NCBI RefSeq assembly: GCF_021502575.1 | Contig: NZ_JAKFGN010000002.1 | Location: 1,178,001 to 1,242,000, forward strand | Reading direction: 5' to 3' | Length of the DNA: 64,000 nucleotides | Source of the DNA: Bradyrhizobium sp. G127 | GTDB lineage: Bacteria; Pseudomonadota; Alphaproteobacteria; Rhizobiales; Xanthobacteraceae | Part shown: positions 1 through 9,194 of the stretch, in pieces | How the letters are laid out: the number at the start of each line of letters is the position of its first letter | How positions within the stretch are numbered: position 1 is the first letter of the stretch | The notes under the pieces: generated by a model | The model's database searches: none | Seen by the model: the letters and a program-made list of their open reading frames with translations, nothing else | What the model was told of the DNA's origin: nothing | Position numbers and translations under genes: made by a program

Positions 1-1
1 T

Positions 2-949
2 GTCCGCTTCACCGGCGAGCGCACAGTCTATGCAGTGAACGGCATCAACCTGTCACTCGGCGAAGGTGAAGTTGTCGGCCTTCTCGGTGAATCCGGCTCC
101 GGCAAGAGCGTCACGCTGCGCGCCCTGATGCGCTTGCTGCCAAAGAAGCGCACGACCATAACCGGCAGCGTTCAGGTCGCAGGACGCGACGTCCTGGCGC
201 TGAACGACGATGAACTTTTGGCCTTCCGCGGTCGGACGGTCTCGATGATCTTCCAGGAGCCCGCGCTGGCCCTCGATCCTGTCTACACCATCGGCCATCA
301 GATCGCGGAAAGTGTGATGCGCCACGAGGGCAAGAGCCATACCGACGCAATGGCGCGTGCGCTGGAAATGCTCGAGGTTGTGCGCATTCCTTCCGCCAAG
401 CGCAGACTGGATGCCTATCCGCACGAGATGTCCGGCGGCATGCGTCAGCGGGCCATGATCGCACTCGCGCTCGCCTGCAAGCCTAAAATCCTGCTGGCGG
501 ACGAGCCAACCACCGCGCTCGACGCCACGGTACAGATCCAGATCCTGCTGTTACTGCGCGAGTTACAACGCGAATTCGGCATGTCGGTGATCTTCGTCAC
601 CCACGACATTGGCGTCGCCATCGAGATCTGCGATCGCGTGGCAGTGATGTATGCGGGACAAATCGTCGAAACCGGAACGACCAGCCAGATTGTAAAGGCG
701 CCAATTCATCCTTACCCACGCGGACTTCTTGCATCCACCGTTCATGGCGCCAAACGCGGCGCGCGGCTGGAGACCATCCCCGGCACACCGCCCTCGCTCG
801 ACAAAGCGCCGGTCAACTGTTCGTTCGCGCCTCGTTGTGACTTCGCGCAAGCCCGCTGTCTCGAAGCGATGCCACCCAACATAGAGATCGGAGCGGGCCG
901 CATCGCACGATGTGTTCTGGCGGAACAGATGGTGCAACCGGCCCAGTAG
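2..949 (+). CDS. Oligopeptide/dipeptide-type ABC transporter ATPase (5' partial)
   Basis: This is the ATP-hydrolysing subunit of a Dpp/Opp-type peptide importer. It shows Walker A (GESGSGKS), the Q-loop (FQEP), the signature MSGGMRQR, Walker B (LLADEPTTALD) and the H-loop (VTHD). The C-terminal region has the Cys-containing oligopeptide-family tail (CSFAPRCDFAQARC). The frame is open to the first base of the window: the residues before the GTG at 35 (VRFTGERTVYA) match the family's usual N-terminus, so the gene starts upstream. Permease and binding-protein genes would lie outside the window, and the substrate cannot be told from this subunit. Confidence 0.93.
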   Translation, partial: VRFTGERTVYAVNGINLSLGEGEVVGLLGESGSGKSVTLRALMRLLPKKRTTITGSVQVAGRDVLALNDDELLAFRGRTVSMIFQEPALALDPVYTIGHQIAESVMRHEGKSHTDAMARALEMLEVVRIPSAKRRLDAYPHEMSGGMRQRAMIALALACKPKILLADEPTTALDATVQIQILLLLRELQREFGMSVIFVTHDIGVAIEICDRVAVMYAGQIVETGTTSQIVKAPIHPYPRGLLASTVHGAKRGARLETIPGTPPSLDKAPVNCSFAPRCDFAQARCLEAMPPNIEIGAGRIARCVLAEQMVQPAQ

Positions 950-961
950 CGACCTTGCCAC

Positions 962-3900
962 TCAGCTTCCGACGGGATCAGGCAATTCGGCCTTCTTGGA
1001 TGGAATTTCGACGCTGCCCGGGAAAAGCCTTCGCACCAGCATGTAGAAGATGGGTGTAAAGACCAGCCCGAACAGCGTAACCCCGAGCATCCCGAAGAAG
1101 ACTGCCACTCCCACCGCCTGCCTCATCTCCGACCCCGAGCCGGATGAAATCACCAGCGGCAGAACGCCAAGAATGAACGCGAAGGACGTCATCAGGATCG
1201 GCCGGATACGCAGCCGGCAGGCCTCGATCACCGCGTCAAGCTGGTTATGACCTTCGCGCTCGATATCGCGGGCAAATTCGACGATCAGGATAGCGTTCTT
1301 CGCGGCGAGCCCGACCAGCACCACGAAGCCGATTTGGGTGAGGATATTGACATCCTGCCCCATGATACGCACGCCGATGGTCGCCGCCAGCAGACACATC
1401 GGCACGATCAGGATCACTGCGAACGGCAGCGTCCAGCTGCCATACTGCGCGGCCAGCACCAGATAGACGAACAGCACGCAGATCGGAAATACGTACAGGC
1501 CGGCATTGGCCCCGGTCGCCTGCTGGTAGGAAAGGTCGGTCCATTCGAACGCGAAACCGCTCGGCAACGTTTCGTCGGCAATCTTCTGCATGATGTTGAG
1601 GGCAGTCGCGGAACTAGTGCCCGGCAACGTATCGCCCTGCACCTCCGACGCCGGATACAGGTTGTAACGCGCTACACGGTCCGGCCCGGAGGTGTCGCTG
1701 AAATTCACGACACTGCCCAGGAGCACCATGTCGCCAGCCTTGTTGCGGGTGCGCAACCGCGCCAGATCGGACGTCTCCTTGCGGAATGGCAGATCGGCCT
1801 GGGCGGTGACGTGATAGGTGCGGCCGAGGATGTTGAAGTCGTTGACGTAGGCTGAGCCAAAGTAGGTCTCGATCGCCTCGGTGACGTTCTGGATCGGTAC
1901 GCCAAGCATCTGCGCCTTGAGCCGATCGATCTCGACAAACACCTGCGGCGTGTTGGCTGTAAATGGCGAAAACACCGCCGTGAGGCCCGGCGCCTTGCGC
2001 GCCGCAGCCACCAACTCGTCGGTCGCGGCCGCCAGTAGCTCTGGCCCCCGGCCCTGACGATCCTCGATCCGCATCGTAAACCCGCCGCCGGTGCCGATAC
2101 CCGGCACCGCGGGCGGCGGCACAACAATGATAAAGGCGCCCTCAATGACCGACAGCCGCTTGCGCAGCTCCGCAGTAATGACGTTGGCGGACAGGCCTTT
2201 CTTTATCCGGGCCTCGGGCTCGTCAAACACCGGAAACAGCGCCGCGGCATTCCCGGACTGGGTGCGTGTCGCACCGGACAGACCCGCCAGCGCTGGCACA
2301 CGGACCACGCCGGGCGTATCCAGTGCAATCCGCTCGATTTCCTTCACAACTGCCGTGGTGCGCGCCAAGGAAGCAGCCCCCGGCAATTGCACCGCGACGA
2401 TGACATAGCCTCGGTCCTGTGCCGGGATAAAGCCTTGCGGCGTTGTGTAAAGCAGCCATCCCGCCGAGCCGATCAACACAGCATAAAGCAGCAACATCAA
2501 TGCCGAGTGCCGAATTATGAAACCGGCAAGGCTGCCGTAACCGTGGGACAGCCGGTCGAAACCTCGGTTGAATACGCCGGTGAAAGCGTTCCACCCCCGC
2601 GCGATAAAATTCCAACTGGCCGGCGGCTTCTTTTCGTGATGCGGCTCCAGGATCAGCGAAGCCAGCGCCGGCGACAGCGTGAGTGAGCAGAAACAAGAGA
2701 TTGCAGTCGCGACGGCAATCGTGATCGCGAATTGCTGGAAGAATTGACCGGAGATACCACCGAGAAATGCGGTGGGTACGAATACCGCGCACAGCACCAG
2801 CGCGATCGACACCAACGCCCCGCCGACCTCCTGCATGGTAATCAGTGCGGCATCTCGCCGGCTCATACCCGCGCCGAGATGCCGCTCCACGTTCTCGACC
2901 ACCACGATGGCGTCATCGACCACAATGCCCACGGCCAGGACGAGCCCAAACAACGTGAGATTGTTGATCGAGAATCCAAGAGCCGCCATCACTGCAAAGG
3001 TGCCGACCAGCGAGACCGGTATGGCTATGATCGGAATGATCGCCGGGCGCCAGCCCTGTAGGAACACCAGCACCACGATGACGACCAGCACCATCGCCTC
3101 ATAGATGGTCTTGATCAATTCAGAGACCGATTGCGCGATGAACTCTGTCGGGTTGTAGCCGATATTGTAGTCCAAGCCCTTCGGGAATTCGGCCTTGAGC
3201 TTGACCATCGTATCCGAGATGCTTTTGGCCGTTGCCAACGCATTCGAGCCGGGCCGCTGAAAAACCAACAACGCGACGGCTTCCTTGCGCAGCAGGAAAC
3301 CGTTGGTGGTGGAACTGAGCGCGCCCAGCTCGACACGCGCGACATCGCGCAGCCGCACGGTGCGGCCGTCGTCGCCGGCCTTCAGCACAATGTCCTCGAA
3401 CTGTGCCTGATCCTTCAGTCGCCCCGTGAACGTGAGATTGGGCTGAAATGCACGATCGGCGATCGGGGGCTCCGCGATTTGACCACCCGTGACCTGCAAA
3501 TTCTGCGCCCGGATCGCAGCCAGCACGTCACCCGCCGTCATGCCAAGCGTTGCGATCTTGTCCGGGTCCAGCCACAGCCGCATCGAATAGTCACGCGCGG
3601 CAAAGATCTGGATGTCGCCGACGCCGTCAAGCCGCAGCAACTGGTCACGAACCTGACGTAGCGCATAGTTGGAGATATAGAGCTGATCGTAGGTGTCGTC
3701 GGGCGACAGCATAAACACGACCATCATCAGGTCGGGGCTGTTTTTGCGCGTCGTGACGCCGTTGCGCTGGACTTCTTCAGGAAGCCGGGGCTGCGCGATT
3801 GCCACCCTGTTCTGTACCAGTACCTGAGCCTTATCGAGGTCGGTGCCCAGCTTGAACGTCACAGTAATGGTCAACTGGCCGTTGGAGGTCGCCTGGCTGT

Positions 3901-4141
3901 AAAGATACAGCATGTCCTCGACACCGTTGATCTCCTGCTCGATGGGGGTTGCAACCGTGTCCGAGACGGTTTGCGCCGAGGCGCCGGGATACTGCGTCGT
4001 GATGACCACCGTCGGCGGCGCCACCTGCGGATATTCCGCCACCGGCAAAGTCGTATAGGCAATCGCGCCGACGATAAGCAGCACGATCGACAAGACCATC
4101 GCCAGGATCGGCTGGTTTATGGAAAGGCGCCCCAAATTCAT
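962..4141 (-). CDS. RND multidrug efflux permease, HAE1 (AcrB/MexB) family
   Basis: A 1059-aa inner-membrane proton-drug antiporter of full AcrB length. It starts MNLGRLSINQPILAMV, typical of the first membrane helix. The proton-relay aspartate pair is present in helix 4 (VGIVVDDAIVVVENVERH), and two large periplasmic loops separate the two sets of six helices. The start codon overlaps the stop of the upstream adaptor gene by 4 bp (ATGA type), so the two form an operon. No outer-membrane channel gene follows; the convergent ABC gene ends 12 bp away. The substrate range is unknown. Confidence 0.96.
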   Translation of the reverse strand: MNLGRLSINQPILAMVLSIVLLIVGAIAYTTLPVAEYPQVAPPTVVITTQYPGASAQTVSDTVATPIEQEINGVEDMLYLYSQATSNGQLTITVTFKLGTDLDKAQVLVQNRVAIAQPRLPEEVQRNGVTTRKNSPDLMMVVFMLSPDDTYDQLYISNYALRQVRDQLLRLDGVGDIQIFAARDYSMRLWLDPDKIATLGMTAGDVLAAIRAQNLQVTGGQIAEPPIADRAFQPNLTFTGRLKDQAQFEDIVLKAGDDGRTVRLRDVARVELGALSSTTNGFLLRKEAVALLVFQRPGSNALATAKSISDTMVKLKAEFPKGLDYNIGYNPTEFIAQSVSELIKTIYEAMVLVVIVVLVFLQGWRPAIIPIIAIPVSLVGTFAVMAALGFSINNLTLFGLVLAVGIVVDDAIVVVENVERHLGAGMSRRDAALITMQEVGGALVSIALVLCAVFVPTAFLGGISGQFFQQFAITIAVATAISCFCSLTLSPALASLILEPHHEKKPPASWNFIARGWNAFTGVFNRGFDRLSHGYGSLAGFIIRHSALMLLLYAVLIGSAGWLLYTTPQGFIPAQDRGYVIVAVQLPGAASLARTTAVVKEIERIALDTPGVVRVPALAGLSGATRTQSGNAAALFPVFDEPEARIKKGLSANVITAELRKRLSVIEGAFIIVVPPPAVPGIGTGGGFTMRIEDRQGRGPELLAAATDELVAAARKAPGLTAVFSPFTANTPQVFVEIDRLKAQMLGVPIQNVTEAIETYFGSAYVNDFNILGRTYHVTAQADLPFRKETSDLARLRTRNKAGDMVLLGSVVNFSDTSGPDRVARYNLYPASEVQGDTLPGTSSATALNIMQKIADETLPSGFAFEWTDLSYQQATGANAGLYVFPICVLFVYLVLAAQYGSWTLPFAVILIVPMCLLAATIGVRIMGQDVNILTQIGFVVLVGLAAKNAILIVEFARDIEREGHNQLDAVIEACRLRIRPILMTSFAFILGVLPLVISSGSGSEMRQAVGVAVFFGMLGVTLFGLVFTPIFYMLVRRLFPGSVEIPSKKAELPDPVGS

Positions 4142-5325
4142 GGCTTGCCACCACTAGCCGCATGTGGCGCGACCTTGGCCCCGATGCGCACACGCTGAAG
4201 TCCTTCGACGACCACGCGATCGTCGGGCTTTAACCCTTCGCGAACAACACGCAGACCGCCATCCAACGATCCGAGGACCACCGGCCTCGCCTCGACTGTA
4301 TCATCCGCCTTTACGACAAATACGATTTTGCGCGACTGATCCGTCGCAATAGCGGTATCGGGCAGCAACAATGCCTCATAAGGCGCGCTGCCGAGAACGC
4401 GCACGCGCGCAAACTGCCCGGGAAGGATCGACTGATCCTGATTGTTCACCAGGGCACGGCCCCGCAGCGTGCCGGTCCCGACGTCTAGCCGGTTGTCGAG
4501 AAAATCCATCGCGCCTTCATGCGAAGGTTTGGTCTCGCCCGAAAGCATCACGTGCACGGGATTTGCCGTGTCGCGCGAACTCGGCCGGCGCCCTTCGAAC
4601 CACAACCTGCTGTTCTTGAGATAGATCGATTCATCCATGTCGAAATAGACATAGATCGGATTGACCGAGACAATCGATGTGAGGAGCGTCGCCCCGCTCT
4701 CGCTACCCTGCACGAGATTACCGACCGACACCAGATGACGGCTGATACGGCCGTCAATCGGCGCCTTTACCTTGGTGAATTCGACATCAAGATCCGCGCG
4801 CTGCAATGCGCCTTCCGCTTGCAGGACAGCCGCCTCAGCCGATTGAAGCTGCTGACGGCGCTGGTCGACAATTGTTTCCGCGACCGCCTGCGTCTTGATC
4901 AATTGCTGCGCGCGCTCAAGCTCACGTTGCGCCAGTTCGACCCGGGCCTTGGCATCGGCAAGTTGGCCGCGCGCCTGCTCGGCGACCGCTTCATATTGAC
5001 GGGGGTCGATCACGTACAGGAGGTCGCCGGTCTTGACGATTGCGCCGTCCTTGAATTCCACGCTTGTGACAAAGCCGGTGACACGGGCCCGGACCTGCAC
5101 CTGTTCAATGGCGTCAAACCGGCCGGTGAATTCGTCCCAATCCGTCACCGTTCGCTTGGCCGGTTGGGCAACCGTAACGGGGGGCGCGGTGGCGGCCGCG
5201 GGTTGGGAGGGCTTCTCGCAACTGCTCAAAACCGACGCGACCGACACTGAGAAAATGGCCAGAAGCAACCTGTTCTGAATTGGGCTGAAGCACCGCGAAA
5301 TGCCAGAAACGACCTGCAAGCTCAT
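4138..5325 (-). CDS. RND efflux periplasmic adaptor lipoprotein (membrane fusion protein)
   Basis: A MexA/AcrA-type adaptor that would link the RND permease to an outer-membrane channel. It has a signal peptide ending in a lipobox-like SVLSSC, then the barrel-sandwich half-motifs, a coiled-coil hairpin rich in Ala, Gln and Arg (about residues 100-160) and a beta-barrel domain. I chose the ATG at 5325 (MSLQVVSG) because a G-rich stretch sits just upstream and it leaves a normal lipoprotein signal. A longer in-frame TTG start at 5373 is less likely. It is translationally coupled to the permease gene. Confidence 0.93.
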   Translation of the reverse strand: MSLQVVSGISRCFSPIQNRLLLAIFSVSVASVLSSCEKPSQPAAATAPPVTVAQPAKRTVTDWDEFTGRFDAIEQVQVRARVTGFVTSVEFKDGAIVKTGDLLYVIDPRQYEAVAEQARGQLADAKARVELAQRELERAQQLIKTQAVAETIVDQRRQQLQSAEAAVLQAEGALQRADLDVEFTKVKAPIDGRISRHLVSVGNLVQGSESGATLLTSIVSVNPIYVYFDMDESIYLKNSRLWFEGRRPSSRDTANPVHVMLSGETKPSHEGAMDFLDNRLDVGTGTLRGRALVNNQDQSILPGQFARVRVLGSAPYEALLLPDTAIATDQSRKIVFVVKADDTVEARPVVLGSLDGGLRVVREGLKPDDRVVVEGLQRVRIGAKVAPHAASGGKP

Positions 5326-5585
5326 CGTCGCCCCCACAATCGTTATCCAAATCCTTCGAACAAATTTAGACAATCATCCAATACAAAGCTATCGGGCGTT
5401 TGAGGGGAACGCCAGCATCACGACGCCGCAATTATGTGGAGCGGGAAAAGCAATCCTGCCATGTCATGCTTGGAAAATGGGCACAGAGATACATATCCGG
5501 GACGGAGCCACTCAAAGTCATGTGGTCGATGCATGACTCTTCTGCCGGCGCATAGATCGGAATACGATTTCAGCTGCTATCGGCT

Positions 5586-6968
5586 TCACGCTGCCCGGAT
5601 GGCCGCGAAGAACCCTTCGACATGACTGCGGAGCATCTCCGATTCCCGCGACAGTTCGTTTGCCGCCGACAACAACGAGGTGGCGGTTTGACCATTCTCG
5701 CTTGCAACCTGGCTGACCCCGCTGATGTTGCGTGAGACCTCCTGGGTGCCTCGCGCAGCCTCCTGGATATTGCGGGCGATTTCTGCGGTTGCGTTTCCTT
5801 GTTCCTCAACAGCCGCCGCCGTCGCTGCTGCGAACTCATTGACCAAGGCGATTGTCGCACCGATCTCCTGAATGCTTCCGACGGAATCCTTGGTCGCTTC
5901 CTGGATCGCCGAAATTTGCTGGCTGATTTCCTCTGTCGCCTTTGCGGTTTGAGCTGCAAGGGCTTTAACTTCCTGAGCAACAACCGCAAAGCCCCTGCCG
6001 GCTTCTCCTGCCCGCGCCGCTTCAATGGTCGCATTGAGAGCAAGCAAATTGGTCTGCTCCGCAACCGACGCTATCAACTTGACGACATCGCCAATCCGCT
6101 GTGCCGCCTCCGAGAGACTTTGCATTGTGGAACTGGAACGGTTCGCCTGCACAACTGCGTTGCCAGCAGCCTTGGTGGACTCCGAGACCTGGCGGCAGAT
6201 TTCCGTAACCGAAGACGTCAGTTCTTCGGTCGCGGCAGCAACAGCCTGCACATTTTCAGATGCCTCTTCCGATGCAGCCGCAACCGACGTTGCCTGCTGG
6301 GTCGATTCCTCAGCAGTGGCAGCGAGGGCGTTGGCGACATTCTGCATGTTCGCAGCCGCGCCGCTGACGGTCTTGAGAATGATCTTCATCTGACCATCGA
6401 ATTGCTGGATCGCGGCAGAGATTTTGTCCTGCTGTCTTTGACGCTCCAGCAGCATCGCTTCTTGATAAACCGAAATGGCAATGTCCATATCCAGCATCAC
6501 GGCACAGTTCAGCGCCGTCAGCACCTCCGAAAGATGCTTCTGCCTCCAGCGATATTTGTCGGTCGCAAGAACGGCGAGGCGGCTGAGAACGAAATTATAA
6601 CCGCCGATATACCAGCGCGGCTCCAGACCGATCTTGTTATGGATGAGCCCGATGGTGCGAACACCCTGCAAATACTCATCATCGAAGCGGCCGTTGAACA
6701 GGCGCTTCCAGTGCGATCCCTGCGCTGATTTGAGACGGGGTATATCGCTGCCGACCAAGCGTGCAAGCTGAGGTACGCTGGTGATGTGCTGATAAAATCC
6801 TTCCAGCACCTCCGGCAATGCGGGCTCTACAACCACCCAGAATGCACGCAGCAATTCTCCTGTACGGTCGTCGATGCGCATAAAGCGCATCCGTATCTCG
6901 CGGTCCTGGGCGGCATTGATTGATCCCGCCTCCGTCGTAACAATAGGTGCACTTGCAGCCATGCTCAT
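5586..6968 (-). CDS. Globin-coupled methyl-accepting chemotaxis protein (HemAT-like)
   Basis: A soluble chemoreceptor of about 460 aa with no membrane segment. Residues 20-185 form a globin-coupled sensor domain; the stretch [17 protein letters not shown] is characteristic and its His, near residue 110, should be the proximal haem ligand. Residues about 200-455 are a long helical MCP signalling domain with the hairpin motif [20 protein letters not shown] that contacts CheA/CheW. The ATG at 6968 has GAGGAC just upstream, better than the longer frame to 7088. Known HemAT proteins sense O2 for aerotaxis; that role here is inferred. A 27-bp palindrome lies upstream at 7117-7143. Confidence 0.93.
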   Translation of the reverse strand: MSMAASAPIVTTEAGSINAAQDREIRMRFMRIDDRTGELLRAFWVVVEPALPEVLEGFYQHITSVPQLARLVGSDIPRLKSAQGSHWKRLFNGRFDDEYLQGVRTIGLIHNKIGLEPRWYIGGYNFVLSRLAVLATDKYRWRQKHLSEVLTALNCAVMLDMDIAISVYQEAMLLERQRQQDKISAAIQQFDGQMKIILKTVSGAAANMQNVANALAATAEESTQQATSVAAASEEASENVQAVAAATEELTSSVTEICRQVSESTKAAGNAVVQANRSSSTMQSLSEAAQRIGDVVKLIASVAEQTNLLALNATIEAARAGEAGRGFAVVAQEVKALAAQTAKATEEISQQISAIQEATKDSVGSIQEIGATIALVNEFAAATAAAVEEQGNATAEIARNIQEAARGTQEVSRNISGVSQVASENGQTATSLLSAANELSRESEMLRSHVEGFFAAIRAA

Positions 6969-7316
6969 GTCCTCGAGTTGTATTCTGGGGAAGCAACAAC
7001 TGACGGGCGACGGTGCGAAGGTGCGGCAATGACAAACTGAAATTTCCGTCGTCATAGGTCTTAAAATGCTGGTTTGTTTTTTTAGCAAAGTTGCGTTAAC
7101 GGCTCACAGGTCCGATTTGATGCAGATTGTTGATCTACATTAAGACGCAGCAGCACAAACTGCGGTAGCAGGCAAAATAGCTTCGTTTGCAGGATATTTA
7201 TTCTGCGTATCGGTGCCGTATATCGCCCGTTATGAAAAATATGTTGGAAAAATTACTGTAATCGGCATTACTTATTTCAGTCGTTTTTTACAACGTTATG
7301 AATTGAAAGTGCTTTG
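6969..7316. other. Divergent intergenic region between chemoreceptor and Crp/Fnr genes
   Basis: This 348-bp stretch has no convincing open frame. It is AT-rich towards the Crp/Fnr gene and holds the 27-bp imperfect palindrome at 7117-7143. It must contain the promoters of both flanking genes, but I could not pick -35/-10 elements with confidence. Confidence 0.7.
7117..7143. promoter_or_regulatory. 27-bp imperfect palindrome, copy 1 (shared operator candidate)
   Basis: The arms read TTGATGCAGATTG and TGATCTACATTAA about a single central T. Copy 2 at 11507-11533 is identical at 21 of 27 positions and is a perfect palindrome, so the two are likely bound by one regulator. The right part, TTGATCTACATTAA, also resembles a FixK/FNR box with one mismatch. 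The site lies about 150 bp before the chemoreceptor start and about 175 bp before the Crp/Fnr start. Confidence 0.6.
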
Positions 7317-8030
7317 ATGCCAACGGACTGGCCGTGCGTAACATGTCCAAATCGAAAGTTTGGATTCTGTGGCGCGCTATTGCATTCCACTGAAGAAACC
7401 CATCGCCAGCAAAAGCCCAATTGGCAGCACTACCGGGCCGCCCGTCCCGGCGAGCAGATCATGGTTCGAAATCAGACCTCCGAGGACGTATTCGTTCTCT
7501 GCGATGGCTGGGCATTCCGCTTCTTTCAGCTATCGAACGGCCGAAGGCAGATACTGAATTTCCTGCTGCCAGGAGATCTCTTCTCCACCGTTGCGGTGTT
7601 TGAGGAGCGGCCGAATTTTTCCGCCCAGGCATTGACAGAAGCGCGGCTGAGCGGCTTCAGACGCTCCGAGGTTCAAGCGAGATGCGCCCATGACCCCCGC
7701 ATGATCACGGCGCTCGCCGAATCCTGCGCGGCTGAAACCTATAGCTCTGACGGCTTAATGACCGCACTTGGCCAACGATCCGCTGAGGAGCGGATCGCCT
7801 ATTTATTCCTGCATCTCATGCAGAGGATTGCCGCCAGAAGCGTAATTCGGGACCAGCGTTATCGTTTGCCTCTGCGCCAACAGCACATCGCCGATGCGGT
7901 CGGGCTCACATCGGTTCATGTCAGCCGCGTGATCGGTCTGTTTCGCGATCAGGGTCTCGTCGAATTTTCTTCCGGCATCCTTCAGGTTCTGAACCTTCCG
8001 GAATTAAAGCGCATCGGATCCCTGGACTAG
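7317..8030 (+). CDS. Crp/Fnr-family transcriptional regulator with N-terminal Cys triad
   Basis: A 237-aa regulator with a cyclic-nucleotide-type beta-barrel (about 45-130) and a winged helix-turn-helix (about 175-220). The N-terminus carries C-x2-C-x7-C (CVTCPNRKFGFC), the spacing seen in FnrN-type sensors. I see no cysteine at the place of the fourth FNR iron-sulfur ligand. The recognition helix reads SVHVSR instead of the E-T-V-S-R of FNR/FixK, so its DNA target should differ from TTGAT-N4-ATCAA. ATG 7317 is used; a TTG lies one codon earlier. Its stop overlaps the convergent DUF2336 stop. Signal and targets are unknown. Confidence 0.85.
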   Translation: MPTDWPCVTCPNRKFGFCGALLHSTEETHRQQKPNWQHYRAARPGEQIMVRNQTSEDVFVLCDGWAFRFFQLSNGRRQILNFLLPGDLFSTVAVFEERPNFSAQALTEARLSGFRRSEVQARCAHDPRMITALAESCAAETYSSDGLMTALGQRSAEERIAYLFLHLMQRIAARSVIRDQRYRLPLRQQHIADAVGLTSVHVSRVIGLFRDQGLVEFSSGILQVLNLPELKRIGSLD

Positions 8031-9133
8031 CCGGCTTCTTCGGATCGCTGCATTGCGGCTCTCTCGCGCAAACGATAAAATCCGAGAGCTTTCTTTGCGG
8101 TTTCCGCTTTCAGGCGCATGAAAGTCTCCAAATATCTGTCGCACCTGCGCGCTGAGCCGTGCGTGTTGTCCTGAAGCATCAGAATTGCCTTTGTCGTTTC
8201 CCACGACATGTCATTGGCCTTTGCCAGAACAATGATTTGCTCCGGCCGGTCGTTCATGAACGCGCGCTCGACCAGATTGATGGGCAGATCGCCCATATGC
8301 GATAGCGCAATGACCACTTCGTCAAACTGCCTGTTATGGGCGAATTCCGCTAGCCTGGCTTCAGTGAGTTCGTTTGTTTCATGCAATGATCGAATAAGAG
8401 CATGCGCCGCTGCATGGCGGGCCGAATCTCCTCGCGTCCGTGCCTGAATCCTACTCGATGCCTGTATAATGGTATCAGCGATGAGTGCGGCTTTGGACGG
8501 ATCCTTCCGTGTCAATTCAAGTTTCACGGAATCAGAGGCCTCGGCGAAAAGCTTCAGAAGATGTTGCCTCGGAATCTCCGGACGCAACCAGATGCGCGCT
8601 GCAAGCTCGTCGTTACGGGCGGATCGCTCAACCAATGTAGAATAGCCAAGTTCGGAGAACGCCGCGCCGGGATTTCCCGCTGTACTGAGAACGACATCCC
8701 GGTTTCCCCGCCCCACAAGAATATCGGTGACGGGCTCAGACAACGTCTTGCGCAGGGAGATGGCAAAGAGATGCGCCTGGCTCTTTGTCTCTGCGCTTTC
8801 AACAAGCGTTCTCTCGCTAACGCAAGCGGAACGCGAGAGGATAGGGCCGGCAACCCCAATTGCATCATCCATCGCCATCCGATGAACGATTTTCCGTGGC
8901 GCATCGGGAATCGCCGCCAGCACGTCTCCGAAGGAGGCGCGGGCCGCGGTATCGATCTCGTCAACGAGTCGATTCATGACATCGTCGAACAAATCCATTT
9001 GCTCGTCGGACAACTTCCCTGATGTCACAACAAACAAGTCTGTCACACGCCGCAGCATCTTGGCGCGATGGCCAATATCATTGCCCGCGATGACGTCTTC
9101 CAGTTCGTCAATCAGGCTATGATACTTGCTCAC
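8027..9133 (-). CDS. DUF2336 domain protein
   Basis: A 368-aa alpha-helical protein matching the DUF2336 type common in rhizobia: an N-terminal SKYHSLIDELEDVIA segment, then helical repeats rich in Ala, Leu and Arg. No catalytic motif or membrane helix is visible. I chose the GTG at 9133 (V-S-K-Y-H) because family members begin near this point and longer frames run into the upstream gene. It follows the PAS-GGDEF-EAL gene by about 60 bp on the same strand, so the two are probably cotranscribed. A role in c-di-GMP or motility control is only suggested by this neighbour. Confidence 0.75.
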   Translation of the reverse strand: MSKYHSLIDELEDVIAGNDIGHRAKMLRRVTDLFVVTSGKLSDEQMDLFDDVMNRLVDEIDTAARASFGDVLAAIPDAPRKIVHRMAMDDAIGVAGPILSRSACVSERTLVESAETKSQAHLFAISLRKTLSEPVTDILVGRGNRDVVLSTAGNPGAAFSELGYSTLVERSARNDELAARIWLRPEIPRQHLLKLFAEASDSVKLELTRKDPSKAALIADTIIQASSRIQARTRGDSARHAAAHALIRSLHETNELTEARLAEFAHNRQFDEVVIALSHMGDLPINLVERAFMNDRPEQIIVLAKANDMSWETTKAILMLQDNTHGSARRCDRYLETFMRLKAETAKKALGFYRLRERAAMQRSEEAG

Positions 9134-9194
9134 CCGCGTCTTCCCAAGAACGGGACGATCCGGGCCGGAATGAACGACCTGTAAAGCAGCCCGA

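Noticed and set aside
4519..5250. 243-codon plus-strand frame across the RND adaptor gene
   Set aside because: It is antisense to a clear adaptor gene, with a composition typical of a shadow frame and no motif.
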